Part shown: positions 41,846 to 51,446 of the stretch, piece after piece
Layout: the number at the start of each line of letters is the position of its first letter
Position numbering within the stretch: the stretch's first letter is position 1
Source: Bactrocera neohumeralis
Lineage: Eukaryota > Arthropoda > Insecta > Diptera > Tephritidae
Assembly: GCF_024586455.1 (NCBI RefSeq)
Contig: NC_065921.1
Span: 65,845,528 to 65,909,527, forward strand
Direction of reading: 5' to 3'
Length of the DNA: 64,000 nucleotides
The notes under the pieces: generated by a model
Databases searched by the model: none
The model's input: the letters and a program-made list of their open reading frames with translations, nothing else
Told to the model about the DNA's origin: nothing
Program-made: the position numbers and the translations under genes

Positions 41846-42057
41846 AGTAAGTCAAAATTAGGGTTGAGAACATGTTGTAAATGTTGTCGCCCCTCATTCC
41901 TGAGTACCTGACCTACAATTGTGGTAATTAGTGTTGTCAGTTCAGCATTCGGTTGAGAATTATTGGCGGGAGTTGGGTTTGGGTTTGCGTTCACTGATCC
42001 TTGATTAGGAGCAGGAGGAGGGATTGCAGGATTATTTAGTATACTGGGCCTAATCAT
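41845..42057 (-). pseudogene. gypsy-D gag N-terminus fused in frame to copia integrase
   Basis: Starts MIRPSILNNPAIPPPAPNQ and contains LRNEGRQHLQHVLNPNFD, homologous to the first ~75 residues of gypsy-B gag (shared IRP, ALNPN/VLNPN phrases). At about 41845 the frame passes without a break into the copia phrase LNGKQARLSF. A chance fusion from truncation; no evidence it is expressed. Confidence 0.7.
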
Positions 42058-42972
42058 TTTAGAAATTATTTTAATTTTTGGAATATTTGAATTTTATAGC
42101 TAACTAATTTTATTGTTAATAGTGTTTTTGTTTTTTAATTATCCTTTTCCTCTGGAGGGTTCCTTTGGTGGTGAATCGCAGAGTAGGATGTAATATTATA
42201 TTGAACCGGATGGTCCCCCGTTAGGTGGTGAATCGCGGTTCGTGTTTATTTGTCCTTTTATTGGCTGTACAAGCCTATGTTATGTTTTTTTATATTCCTC
42301 TGGAGGGTCCCCCCGAAGGTGGTGTGAATCGCAAAGGAAATTTTATGTTATAAGACTGGAGGGTCCCCCCGAAGGTGGTGAATCGCAGCCTGGATTGTTT
42401 TAGGTTATTGGCTGTACGAGCCTGATTTTAAATGGGTTAGTAAATTTTGTTAGTTTTTAATTATCCTTAAAAGTTATACTTATTATATGGCTTATCTAAT
42501 ATAATTTTAATTTTTCTTAAAATATTAATTATTTATTCTTACAAGTATCCACGTGGCGACGGGGAGGCGTTCCTTTTTGGCCTTCTGCTTACTGGGGTTC
42601 CCACGGTGCGCACGTATCGAGGGTGCGTTCCCTTCCTACAGGATTCCAACGCTGTGTTTCGCTGTGTTTTGGTTCGGGACCAGTTAGTTCGCTTCCGTTT
42701 TCACTTGGCCGTTTTTTCTTTACAGGCTGTTATACGGGCGTACTGTCTTTGTGTGTTCACTTGTGGCACTGAAACATATGTATGTAAATACTGGCACTGC
42801 AGCTGCTTTGCAGGCGTCTGGCCAAACACTACGACACTTTTTTTGACGCGGCTGTTGTACAGGCGATTGTCTATATTTAAGTGACGACGCGGTATCACAA
42901 TGTTCAATTTTAAATTTTTAAAGACACGGTGAAACAACACTTTGACACTTTACGGCGCGAATCTAAGCTGGT
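42058..42972 (-). repeat. gypsy-D leader with repeated blocks
   Basis: Non-coding leader. A block of CTGGAGGGTCCCCCCGAAGG type, ending GGTGAATCGC, repeats four times (42150-42180, 42206-42238, 42298-42333, 42356-42388) and TTGGCTGTACRAGCCT twice (42260, 42408). Single copies of both occur in the gypsy-B leader (49864, 49928). Confidence 0.8.
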
Positions 42973-42988
42973 CCCTGCTCGGGCGCCA
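42973..42988 (-). promoter_or_regulatory. gypsy-D primer binding site
   Basis: Minus-strand TGGCGCCCGAGCAGGG next to the LTR end. Confidence 0.85.
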
Positions 42989-43388
42989 GTTAAATTATAT
43001 TTTTATAATTTTTATTTTTAAAAAACAAGTGGACTCGCGTTCACTGTCTTTATTCTTTATTGACCGTCTTCTTTTACAAACGAATAAAATCTAAATTACA
43101 ATAATATTCTTAACTTTAATGAAACCTATTTCTGCACAGAAGTCACGTTGCACTTGCATGTGCAATATTTGTTGATTTGCCGAATTACCCTGTTTATTAT
43201 TTATTGTTCCCAGCGATCTCAGCTTTCCCAAGAATTGCCGAATTGCAGTAGTAAGGTTCGTTGATCGAAGCGCTCCAAATTTGTTTGGTGTCAGCAGTTT
43301 ATGCGGATGCGCGTGCAAAGTTGGGTAACTATTTTAGCCAATTTGTTTTTGTCAATTGGCATAGCATTTATGAGCTGTTGTGTTAACT
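42989..43388 (-). repeat. gypsy-D 5' LTR
   Basis: 400 nt between the primer site and a GTGTTAACT outer end (minus AGTTAACAC). Different in sequence from the gypsy-B LTR. Confidence 0.75.
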
Positions 43389-43451
43389 TATACAAATTTT
43401 AAAACTATCTTAAATAACTAAATATATATGTATGTGTGTATGTTTATATGA
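43389..43451 (-). repeat. BEL LTR fragment 1
   Basis: AAAACTATCTTAAATAACTA and following bases match 16895-16945 of the BEL LTR. Continued beyond gypsy-B at 51271. Confidence 0.6.
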
Positions 43452-43747
43452 GTTAATTTCCCCTACGCGGGAAATAATAAAAAAAATGTATTTTTTTAAC
43501 TGATCCGGTCACCTGTCTTGCCTTTGGTGATTTATTAAATTTCTAAAACGGGACCCTTCTGACTATAATAATAATTATGCCAGAACTTTTGGCGCGTGTG
43601 CTGCTTTATCCGGTCACCTGTCTTGCCTGGTGAGCGGAAGTGAAGTCTTCTGATCGCTGCCAGAACGTGGCGCGTGTGCTGCGTTAGCAAAAGCTTGGGA
43701 GCGGAAGTGAGGTGCTTTTGGCACTGTTAACGTATTTGGCGTTAACT
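43452..43747 (-). repeat. gypsy-B 3' LTR
   Basis: 296 nt. The last ~110 nt match the 5' LTR exactly or nearly so, and the middle is rearranged (a GGTCACCTGTCTTGCC block appears twice). Confidence 0.85.
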
Positions 43748-43759
43748 CCTCCCCTCTTA
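43748..43759 (-). promoter_or_regulatory. gypsy-B polypurine tract
   Basis: Minus-strand AAGAGGGGAGG directly before AGTTAACG. Confidence 0.8.
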
Positions 43760-43780
43760 AATGCGATCGTCCTCGATCGT

Positions 43781-45283
43781 TCAAAAATATGGTAGGTCAT
43801 TGATTCTTAAATTTTTAGGTGGTAGGCCGATGGCCTCAGCAGAGTTTGTTATATGCCTAATATTTACGGTTGGAATTTCAACCTTGGGTATTTCCGCTTT
43901 CCTTTGGATTCTGGGGATGAATTTTAAAAATATGAGAAGGATTATTATGATGCTGCTTAGTGACAGCATCGAAGTTTTGCTTATAAAAGCATCTGTTTTT
44001 AAGAGCGCGATGCTTTTGGTGTTATTAATATGTAGCTCGTGTAGAGCTTCCATTGACAAAATATCAATGCGTTCGCTTTCGGATGGGGTTGGCTGTAATA
44101 TAGAGGGTATAGCGATCAGTTGAGAGGCTTCCAAACTATAAAATTTTTGATTATTTATCTTAAGAGATATATTATGAAATTTTATTAAGTACGTTCCGGC
44201 AACAGTATAGTTTTCGGTAATAGTATTTATTGTTCCGTTAAAATTATTTAATAAAATTATACCCGGTGATATTTCTTCTACAGTGGGTACGTGTTGGTTA
44301 TTACTAATTTTGCATGAAGAATCTAGGCTTTTAATCAAATTAGGTATACATGTGTTGTTACTTATATTAATTATTTGATTTCTTCTGCATATACTGATTT
44401 GATTGGAAAATTTGCATTTTTCTTTAATTCCAAATATTTCTGTTCCATTTGTTATAATTCGATCAAAATTTAAGTTTACAATTCCATTAGCTTTCTTTAC
44501 CGGTTTAATTATAATGTTTTTGTAAGTTTCCCTGCCTGTTATTGGTATTTTGATGATGTATAATAACATCGTCTCGTTATACATTACATTAACTGTTGCA
44601 AATTCTAATGCTTCTTCCGTGTTTGCGAAAGGCATGTTTTCTTCTTCGAGTTTTTCTATTGCCGTACTTATTTCGATTTTATTTAGTAGTATTGAATTTA
44701 TTACATTTTCTTTTGCCCATTGTAGAGCGTATTTAACATTTACTAACTCCTCCTTAACTAATCTTATTCTATTTCCTATGCTTAGGGCTATATCCGTTTC
44801 AAAATGGTCATCTTTTCTTATGGAGTTTACAATTTCGTTTGTAGTATTTATTAGATGGTTAATCTTTTTCTCTAGCGCTTCATTTATTATAACTTGCTTA
44901 TTGCTATTTTCGGTTAGTTCGTGCAGGTTTAGATTGATAGTTTGAAGGTCCTCATTGTCCGGACTCCCGGCGAGGTACTTCCATGCCGTCCCAATTGCAT
45001 TGATAGCTCTTTTCTTCCTATTGTTCTGGGGCTTAATTTCTTTAAGTACTTCGGCTGCTTGTCTTAGTTCGTGGTCGATTATGGTGTAAAACATGTTGTT
45101 TTTGGGTATATTTTTGTCAACGTAAGTGCGCATGTTTTGTATAAAGTCGTCGTAACTACTGAGGTTTATTACGTGTACAATCTTGAATGTCCCGTCCTGT
45201 ATCTTGGCTTCGCCGTCACTGACAGTAACTACGTAGGATGAGGAATAGTCCATGAATTTTAAGTCGGCGGTGCATGATATCAC
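43781..45283 (-). CDS. env: gypsy-B envelope glycoprotein
   Basis: About 500 codons, open throughout. In errantiviruses env is translated from a spliced RNA; the pyrimidine-rich acceptor TTTTCCCTTTAG at 45298 fits, and the coding sequence probably starts upstream of the first internal Met. Visible parts: a surface region; a furin-like site RKKR (about residue 90) followed by a hydrophobic Ala/Gly-rich segment, the usual fusion peptide position; a long helical domain with several Asn-x-Thr/Ser sites; Cys pairs in the middle; a membrane anchor (SSIIIILLIFLKFI, about residues 440-455); and a short tail. These insect proteins descend from a baculovirus-type fusion protein (F). Its role would be membrane fusion between cells; activity is not established by sequence. 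Confidence 0.85.
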   Translation of the reverse strand: MISCTADLKFMDYSSSYVVTVSDGEAKIQDGTFKIVHVINLSSYDDFIQNMRTYVDKNIPKNNMFYTIIDHELRQAAEVLKEIKPQNNRKKRAINAIGTAWKYLAGSPDNEDLQTINLNLHELTENSNKQVIINEALEKKINHLINTTNEIVNSIRKDDHFETDIALSIGNRIRLVKEELVNVKYALQWAKENVINSILLNKIEISTAIEKLEEENMPFANTEEALEFATVNVMYNETMLLYIIKIPITGRETYKNIIIKPVKKANGIVNLNFDRIITNGTEIFGIKEKCKFSNQISICRRNQIINISNNTCIPNLIKSLDSSCKISNNQHVPTVEEISPGIILLNNFNGTINTITENYTVAGTYLIKFHNISLKINNQKFYSLEASQLIAIPSILQPTPSESERIDILSMEALHELHINNTKSIALLKTDAFISKTSMLSLSSIIIILLIFLKFIPRIQRKAEIPKVEIPTVNIRHITNSAEAIGLPPKNLRINDLPYF

Positions 45284-45288
45284 CCATA

Positions 45289-45300
45289 GAAGGGTTCTAA
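45289..45300 (-). promoter_or_regulatory. probable env splice acceptor
   Basis: Minus-strand CCCTTTAG between the pol stop (45322) and the first env codons. The matching donor would be in the leader and I did not locate it. Confidence 0.5.
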
Positions 45301-45321
45301 AGGGAAAAGAAATGTCGGTGT

Positions 45322-48300
45322 TTATTGTCGGATATTGTTTTTGTGGGCTATTCTACCAGTTTTTGTCTTTATAGTAGTATTATAATTTTCGGCTACAATT
45401 TCTTTTCTGTATCTAGGGGATAGCTTATTCCCTATTCGTCTGTCAACCTTAATGTATACAACGTCTCCTACGCGGTACTCCTTGGGATGTGATCTTTTCC
45501 TATTGTGGTAGCTTAAGTCTTCGTTCTGTTTTTTTAACAGTCGTCCTGCAATTTCCTGTCTTTCTTTATTGATTAGGTTTGGATCGCTATTGATCCTTCT
45601 ACCAAAAAAGGCTTCTATTGGTTTCCTATTTATTGTTGAATGGATGGTAAAATTATATTCTTTAACGGATTTTTCGAGCAGTTCACGGAATGAGTTTGTA
45701 TTTTTTTCCTTTTGAAGGCAACGCATTATCTCTTGCAGAGTTGAATGGAAGCGCTCGACTTGTCCATTCGAGCAGCTAGTATATGGGGGTGTTCGGAAGA
45801 TTTCTATGCCGAATTCATTTTCGATCATGAAATTAATTGAGTCAGAATTAAAAGATTTTTCATTGTCTATAATAACTTTTTCGGGTACAAAGGAGTATAG
45901 AATGTCTCTCAACGGTTGTTTTATGTCCTCCGTTGCTCTGGATTTAATGGGTTTCGCAATTGCGTATTTCGAAAATTTGTCTAGTGCCGTCAGGACTAGT
46001 TCCTTGTTAGTTATAAAGATATCCAAATGTACGATTTGCCCTGGGAATTGTGGTATCGGTGTGGGCTGGAGTAAGGGTTTTGTGGGGTGTCTATCGTATT
46101 TGTTTTCTTTACAGGTAATGCATTTGCTAATGACTTCTTTTATTTTTCTTCTCATTGATGGGAAGTAATATCTTTCTATTATTTGACCTTTGTTTTCGAT
46201 GCTATTCCTATGTGCTCGCATGTGTGTTCGAATTATTACGTTTTGCTGTTCTTCTTCATTGGTTATGTCGTCCACCTGAGTCTGTGAGAATCTTACTTTG
46301 TATTTACTAAAATGGAGTGGGTATAATTCCTGTATTAACCCTTGTGTCCGTTCGTCTGTTTTAATACAGTTTACGACGGAGGGATTAAGGTATCTCTTAA
46401 GGAGGCTAATTAGGTTGTTTTGGGTGTAACTTGGTTCCGTAATTAAATGCCTATGGTAGGTGGGGAATACAATTTTAAATTGGTAACTCCGGATCTGATC
46501 AGTTGTTAAAAAAATTTGGTTCTTAAACGCATTAATTGGGGTTTCCACGCTATAAATTAAATTGTGGCTTGAGCTTTCGTCGCTATGTTGAGTTACTGTT
46601 AGAGAATTTACTTGTGAGGGTCTCGACAAGGCGTCTGCGACGACATTAGATTTACCTGGTGTGTAGTGTAACTCATAGTTGTATTCTTCCAATATCGCTT
46701 TCCAGCGCTTCATTTTAGAGTTATTATTTTTGTTGCTCAGGGCGTATGTTAAGGGTTGATGATCAGTATATATATGCACTTTGGCTGTACCGTATAGGTA
46801 ATTCCTGAGCGAGTTCAATGCCCATATGATGGCGAGCATTTCTTTTTCATTAGCTGCATAGTTTTCTTCAGCTTTATTTAAGGTTCTTGATAAGAACGTT
46901 ATGGGTTTGTCTTTCTGTGCCAAGACTGCGCCTATGGCATGATTTGAGGCGTCTGTCGTTAATGAAAATTCTTCCTCGAAATTGGGATATGCTAGCATTA
47001 GGTCTTTGGAGACCAAGCTTTCTTTTATTTTATTAAATGCATCGATGGCATCAATGTCCAACTTAATTTGGATTTTTGCAGATTTATTTTTACTCATCCT
47101 GCCTTCCTCCCCTCTTAAGAGTGTTGTTAGCGGTTTGGCGATTTTGGCGAAATCTCGCACGAATCGACGATAATAGCCTGCTAGGCCTAAAAATGAGCGG
47201 AGCTCTTTAATTGTTTTAGGGTGTGGCATTTTCCGTATTGCTTCAACCTTTTCTGGGTTTGTTTTTATGCCGTCTGGGGAGATTATGAACCCCAAAAATT
47301 CTACGGATTTTTGAAAAAATTTGCATTTATCGAGCTGCACTTTCATATTTGCAGCGTTTAGAGTTTTAAAAATTTTATTAATATGGTCGAGGTGTTCGCC
47401 CTCTGTTTCGCTGAAGATGATGATGTCATCTATATATACATAGCATATTTTGCTGATATGTTCGCTCAATATGTCATCTAGTGTCCTTTGAAAAATGGAC
47501 GGCGCGTTTTTTAGCCCAAAAGGCAGTCGGGTAAATTCGTATTTACCGTTTTTAATTGAGAATGCCGTTTTCTCAATATCACATTCTCTTAGTGGGATCT
47601 GATGGAATCCGCTTTTAAGGTCGAGCACGGAGAAGTACTTCTTTTCTCCTAATTGTGCTAGCACTTCGTTGATTTCCGGTATCGGATATCTGTCCGCTAT
47701 TGTCAGCGCGTTGAGTTTACGGTAGTCTATGACTACCCTGTATTGTTTTTTCCCTGCCGAATCTGCTTTTTTCGGCACGATCCAAACCGGGGAATTGTAC
47801 GGGGATCTAGACGGTCTTATGATACCGTCATCTAACAATTTCTTTATTTGGGAGTCGACCTCTGTTTTCAGGGCGACGGGGTAGGGGTAAAATCTTGTAT
47901 AGACTGGTGCGTCGGTTTTTGTTCGGATTTCACCAACAACTCTGGTAGTGTATGTTAGCTTTTCTTCTGGTTCCGAAAATAATCCTGGAAATGTTTTTAC
48001 TAATTTACTCGTACCTTCCCTTTGGGTAAGGCTCATATGCTTATCCTCTATGTTAATCGTGTTAACTGTGGGGCAAGAAAGTTGTCTTAATGCAACTTTT
48101 TTCCCGTTTTCGAATTTTATGAAACTCTCTTTCGTATAAATGATTGCTCCCATTTGTCGAAGTGAGTCATTCCCTATAATTCCGTCGAATGTCTTTAATG
48201 TGGGTAGCAAATAAAATTTGAAATTTGTATCCATGTTAAAAAAATTTATGTAAGTATGTTCTTCGATTTGTACGTTTCCTGCGATGGATTTGGCAAAAAA

Positions 48301-48447
48301 TGGGGTATCGTTCTTTATTCGTTTTAATACTAGTCGAGGGTGTACGTAATTCCTGCTTGACCCCGTGTCAATTAGAAATTTAAGAATTTCACCGCTCTTC
48401 GCTTTAGTCTGTAAGTAGGGAAGCGAAGAGCTCGTTAAGCTAAAAAA
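45322..48447 (-). CDS. pol: gypsy-B pol polyprotein
   Basis: Open from the -1 frame at the end of gag to 45322, about 1040 codons. Order: aspartic protease (FLIDTGSSRNYVH, about 48370); RT with SPYNSPVWIVPKK and the catalytic YVYIDDIIIFS (about 47430); RNase H with EKEMLAIIWAL and YTDHQPLTYALS; integrase with the H-H-C-C finger (CITCKENK near 46110), core D in VHLDIF (about 46030), D in VIIDNEKSFNS (about 45865) and E in QVERFHSTLQEI (about 45745); and a C-terminal DVVYIKVDRRIGNKL region. Every catalytic residue I expect is present and there is no stop or frameshift. Products would be released by the protease and perform reverse transcription and integration. Confidence 0.92.
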   Translation of the reverse strand, partial: FFSLTSSSLPYLQTKAKSGEILKFLIDTGSSRNYVHPRLVLKRIKNDTPFFAKSIAGNVQIEEHTYINFFNMDTNFKFYLLPTLKTFDGIIGNDSLRQMGAIIYTKESFIKFENGKKVALRQLSCPTVNTINIEDKHMSLTQREGTSKLVKTFPGLFSEPEEKLTYTTRVVGEIRTKTDAPVYTRFYPYPVALKTEVDSQIKKLLDDGIIRPSRSPYNSPVWIVPKKADSAGKKQYRVVIDYRKLNALTIADRYPIPEINEVLAQLGEKKYFSVLDLKSGFHQIPLRECDIEKTAFSIKNGKYEFTRLPFGLKNAPSIFQRTLDDILSEHISKICYVYIDDIIIFSETEGEHLDHINKIFKTLNAANMKVQLDKCKFFQKSVEFLGFIISPDGIKTNPEKVEAIRKMPHPKTIKELRSFLGLAGYYRRFVRDFAKIAKPLTTLLRGEEGRMSKNKSAKIQIKLDIDAIDAFNKIKESLVSKDLMLAYPNFEEEFSLTTDASNHAIGAVLAQKDKPITFLSRTLNKAEENYAANEKEMLAIIWALNSLRNYLYGTAKVHIYTDHQPLTYALSNKNNNSKMKRWKAILEEYNYELHYTPGKSNVVADALSRPSQVNSLTVTQHSDESSSHNLIYSVETPINAFKNQIFLTTDQIRSYQFKIVFPTYHRHLITEPSYTQNNLISLLKRYLNPSVVNCIKTDERTQGLIQELYPLHFSKYKVRFSQTQVDDITNEEEQQNVIIRTHMRAHRNSIENKGQIIERYYFPSMRRKIKEVISKCITCKENKYDRHPTKPLLQPTPIPQFPGQIVHLDIFITNKELVLTALDKFSKYAIAKPIKSRATEDIKQPLRDILYSFVPEKVIIDNEKSFNSDSINFMIENEFGIEIFRTPPYTSCSNGQVERFHSTLQEIMRCLQKEKNTNSFRELLEKSVKEYNFTIHSTINRKPIEAFFGRRINSDPNLINKERQEIAGRLLKKQNEDLSYHNRKRSHPKEYRVGDVVYIKVDRRIGNKLSPRYRKEIVAENYNTTIKTKTGRIAHKNNIRQ

Positions 48448-49781
48448 TGCACGTCAGGCATTTCTCCTGGTAGTTCAATTTCTGAGTCGCAGTTAGCATC
48501 GATGTGTTCGTAGTCAAGTATCGGTGCTGAGTTAATGAAATGAGTCAGATGGGCCTTTTTATTCTGCGGTCCAAGTGTTTGGGGTGGCCTTTTGCCAGTA
48601 TAGTCATTCTGTCGTGGCCTGTTCATGTAATTAACTCTTCTGGAGTGAAGTGATTGGTCAACGTCCATTGGTTCTGGCCTAGGTTGAGGCTTCGGTCCGA
48701 ACGGGCGTGGTGGAGCAGCTTGTTGCTGAGAAGTGTTACTAATATTTTGGTTGTGTCTATACGTCTGTTGGGCTGAGTTAAATGGCTTGTCTAGGGGATT
48801 ATATGCTCTCGGCTGGGGGGCATAACCATGAGCTTGTGGCATGTAGGCCAGCTCTGGGTAGAATGCTGAAGGTTGGGCGTTCCTTCTTGGTGGCACTGCT
48901 GGTGGATAGGTATTAAAAGTTCTTGGAGCGTTCTGCGTATAATGTGCATAATGTGAACGGAAACTCTGATTTTCCAGCTTGAGGCACAAGTGAAGTGCCT
49001 GTGGTAAGTCTGCGGGTTCCCTCATACTGAGAAGGCGGGGTAGGTCGCCTCTAAGACCTCTAATAAACGTATCTAGCGCTTTCTCACGGTAGGTCTGCGT
49101 CAGTAGGTGTAGTGATTCGTCACTTACGTCCATGCATCCTATCTTATTAAGTATTAGTGACAAGTGTGAGTATACTCTTTGGTAAAAGTCCTGTACCTTA
49201 CTGTTACCCTGTACCATAGAGATCATTTGATACTCTAACGTTCCTAGGTCCCTCTTATCGGCGTAATGTAGAGTCAAACACTTTGAAATGGCTCTCCATT
49301 CTAGAGGAGTATTGTACGATTCAAGGGCAATATCCGCGTTCCCTATTATTTTGTTGCGAATAACGCTTAATATTCCATAATATTTAGGTGTTCCCCTAAT
49401 GGGTTCGTAAATTTGGAGAATCCTGTCCACGGATTTCTTCCACGAGTTAAACTCTCCCGGTTGACCCGAGAACTCTCGAAGGCAACGGACTACGTCCGGA
49501 ATTTTATCAAGATCAGTCAGGTTATTTCTATATACCGGGTCGATTCCTTGATCGGAGAAATCGGCAAAATTAGAATTCGGATTTAGTGCGTTTTGCACAA
49601 GGCGCTTGCCGTGCGTTTGAAAAATATTTTGGACCACACCCATAACTGCTGCAGTCAATTGGTCCTGATTGGCTCCTAATCCTACTCTATGGGCGGCCTC
49701 TGAGGTCGAGGGGCCCTCTTGAGCACCTGCTGTCGTGCCCTGCAGAACAGGCGGGCGTATCAAATTATTTGGGTTCGACAT
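48435..49781 (-). CDS. gag: gypsy-B gag
   Basis: 448 codons from MSNPNNLIRPPVLQ to the TAA at 48435-48437. A central Retrotrans_gag-like domain spans residues ~90-270 (REFSGQPGEFNSWKKSVDRI; LEYQMISMVQGNSKVQDFYQ; REKALDTFIRGLRGDL). A Pro/Gln/Arg-rich tail follows. There is no CCHC knuckle; instead the tail has RP/PR-rich stretches, as in other errantivirus gags. It forms the particle core. The start is the first Met after the leader, followed by 448 sense codons, and is the only reasonable one. Confidence 0.9.
   Translation of the reverse strand: MSNPNNLIRPPVLQGTTAGAQEGPSTSEAAHRVGLGANQDQLTAAVMGVVQNIFQTHGKRLVQNALNPNSNFADFSDQGIDPVYRNNLTDLDKIPDVVRCLREFSGQPGEFNSWKKSVDRILQIYEPIRGTPKYYGILSVIRNKIIGNADIALESYNTPLEWRAISKCLTLHYADKRDLGTLEYQMISMVQGNSKVQDFYQRVYSHLSLILNKIGCMDVSDESLHLLTQTYREKALDTFIRGLRGDLPRLLSMREPADLPQALHLCLKLENQSFRSHYAHYTQNAPRTFNTYPPAVPPRRNAQPSAFYPELAYMPQAHGYAPQPRAYNPLDKPFNSAQQTYRHNQNISNTSQQQAAPPRPFGPKPQPRPEPMDVDQSLHSRRVNYMNRPRQNDYTGKRPPQTLGPQNKKAHLTHFINSAPILDYEHIDANCDSEIELPGEMPDVHFLA
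48441..48447 (-). promoter_or_regulatory. -1 ribosomal frameshift site between gag and pol
   Basis: Minus-strand T-TTT-TTA in the gag frame, two codons before the gag stop. It fits the X-XXY-YYZ slippery pattern, and a -1 step enters the pol frame, which is open from here. Confidence 0.75.
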
Positions 49782-50458
49782 TTTATTTTTATATGTGATA
49801 CCTCTTTTTTTATTTTTTATTTGTTTTTATTTTTACCCTTTCCAGGAAAGGGCGCTTTTCTCTTCTGGAGGGTCCCGTAGGAATCGCAGAATTAAGCTGT
49901 ATTATAAAATATTGTTAGATTTCTGTTATTGGCTGTACAAGCCGTTGTTTACAATTTTGTTTTTTTATTTAATCTTCTTAATACTAGTATCTCTTTCTTT
50001 CTAATACAAAAATATTTCCTTATTTATAATATTGTATATGTGGTATAAATAAAAATGTATAGCTACGTAAAAATCCTGTGAAGCATGACGAGGTGACGCT
50101 GGAGATTGCTCCCTTTCCTCCTGCTGGCTACTTGGGATCTTCCTAGTCGCACGCTCCTCGTCGTCCTCTTCCAAGCGTGGGTTGAGGAGTCTTCTTGTGG
50201 ATATTCTGCTTTGATTTTTTCCCTTGCCTGCAATATGCGTTGATTTTTGCTTCCACGAAATTTTGTTGCAATAAATTTAATTTACACTTTGGCGTATTTC
50301 GTTGCACGCACACACGTATATTTTCATCAATATTTAATTCACGCACACCGCTTACTGCCTTTTTCAGCCGTGATTAATTGGTCGCTTTTTATTTTTATTT
50401 ATTTTTTTATTGTATTTTATTAATTTGTGTTTTGTATTGTTTTTGTAGTTTGTTAATA

Positions 50459-50497
<39 letters not shown>

Positions 50498-50884
50498 TAT
50501 TATTTTTTATTAAAGATGAAATAATTTGTATCCCTGAACTTGCGTGTATTTTGCACTTAGCGAGTTGCAAGTCACCACACTCTTCAATTTGTAATTCTAA
50601 GTTTTTTTTTCCTAACTCTTTGCAGATTTAGTTTCTTAAGCGGTCTTTCGCTATTTTTTAGTTTTCACACATCATTAGGTTTGTATTATTGCTTTGTTCG
50701 TTCTTTCACTTGTGCACGCCTTTCTTCAGTTGTTTGGTATTTGTTACACGTGTGGTTTTTAGTTTTGCTTTAAATTTTATTAATAATGTCTCCGCGTTTT
50801 TATCTTAATTAACAGATAACACTCGCGAATAGAGTTGGCCAGCAATTATTGCTTCCCGGGGCCTTTATTCCTCTATTATTTATA
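49782..50884 (-). other. gypsy-B leader with 33-base T run
   Basis: Non-coding leader. Contains single copies of the CTGGAGGGTCCC...GAATCGCA and TTGGCTGTACAAGCC blocks (49864-49944) seen repeated in gypsy-D, and an uninterrupted T33 (50463-50495; A33 on the RNA strand). Confidence 0.75.
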
Positions 50885-50903
50885 GCTTTTTGCTCGGGCG
50901 CCA
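50885..50903 (-). promoter_or_regulatory. gypsy-B primer binding site
   Basis: Minus-strand TGGCGCCCGAGCAAAAAGC adjoining the LTR. Confidence 0.85.
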
Positions 50904-51270
50904 GTTAATTTCCCCTACGCGGGAAATAATAAAAAAAATGTATTTTTTTTATGTTGGTCAGAGCACGAGCTCTGGCCGTCTTTATTAAAGTCTAAAACGG
51001 GACTGAAATGATTACAATTATGAAACTTAAAATGTAAGCTTAAACTAGCCTTAACTGATCCGGTCACCTGTCTTGCCTGGTGATCGGATTCCTAGAACTC
51101 CCTTCTGATCGCTGCCAGAACGTTGGCGCGTGTGCTGCGTTAGCAAAAGCTTGGGAGCGGAAGTGAAGTCTGGGTGTTGCAAGCAAACGTCGGCGCGTGT
51201 GCTGCGTTAGCAAAAGCTTGGGAGCGGAAGTGAGGTGCTTTTGGCACTGTTAACGTATTTGGCGTTAACT
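50904..51270 (-). repeat. gypsy-B 5' LTR
   Basis: 367 nt, GTTAATTTCCCC to GGCGTTAACT. It contains the palindrome AGAGCACGAGCTCTGG region and two copies of a GGCGCGTGTGCTGCGTTAGC block. Nearly identical to the gypsy-C 5' LTR at 53335-53695. Confidence 0.85.
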
Positions 51271-51446
51271 CATTTTAATACATGTGTGTTTGTGTCTAAG
51301 GCACTTGAGATTTTTGATGAAGAATACGGATACAATAACCACCATAAGGGTTGTTTTTCTGTATTGTATTCTTATTACATATTTTTTCTTTTATTTTGCT
51401 GCATTGCATGTAAATGCATTATGTATGTATGTATGTATTAATATAA
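51271..51446 (-). repeat. BEL LTR fragment 2
   Basis: Continues fragment 1; CATTGCATGTAAATGCATTA matches the BEL LTR near 17065. Its last 39 bp (51407-51445) recur exactly at 53696-53734 beyond gypsy-C. Confidence 0.65.

Larger units (their letters stand above)
43452..51270 (-). mobile_element. gypsy-B errantivirus with open gag, pol and env
   Basis: Two LTRs (43452-43747; 50904-51270) with GTTAATTTCCCC inner and GGCGTTAACT outer ends, primer site, leader, gag, pol reached by a -1 shift, env with a splice acceptor, and polypurine tract. All three frames are open over full expected length, so it is the youngest or best preserved element in the window. The LTRs, however, are not alike in the middle: the 3' copy lacks the GGTCAGAGCACGAGCTCTGG block and is about 70 nt shorter. 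No target duplication is seen (flanks TGA/CATT). Confidence 0.9.

Noticed and set aside
42606..42940. Overlapping frames in the gypsy-D leader
   Set aside because: They lie between gag and the primer site where gypsy elements have a non-coding leader, and match nothing known.
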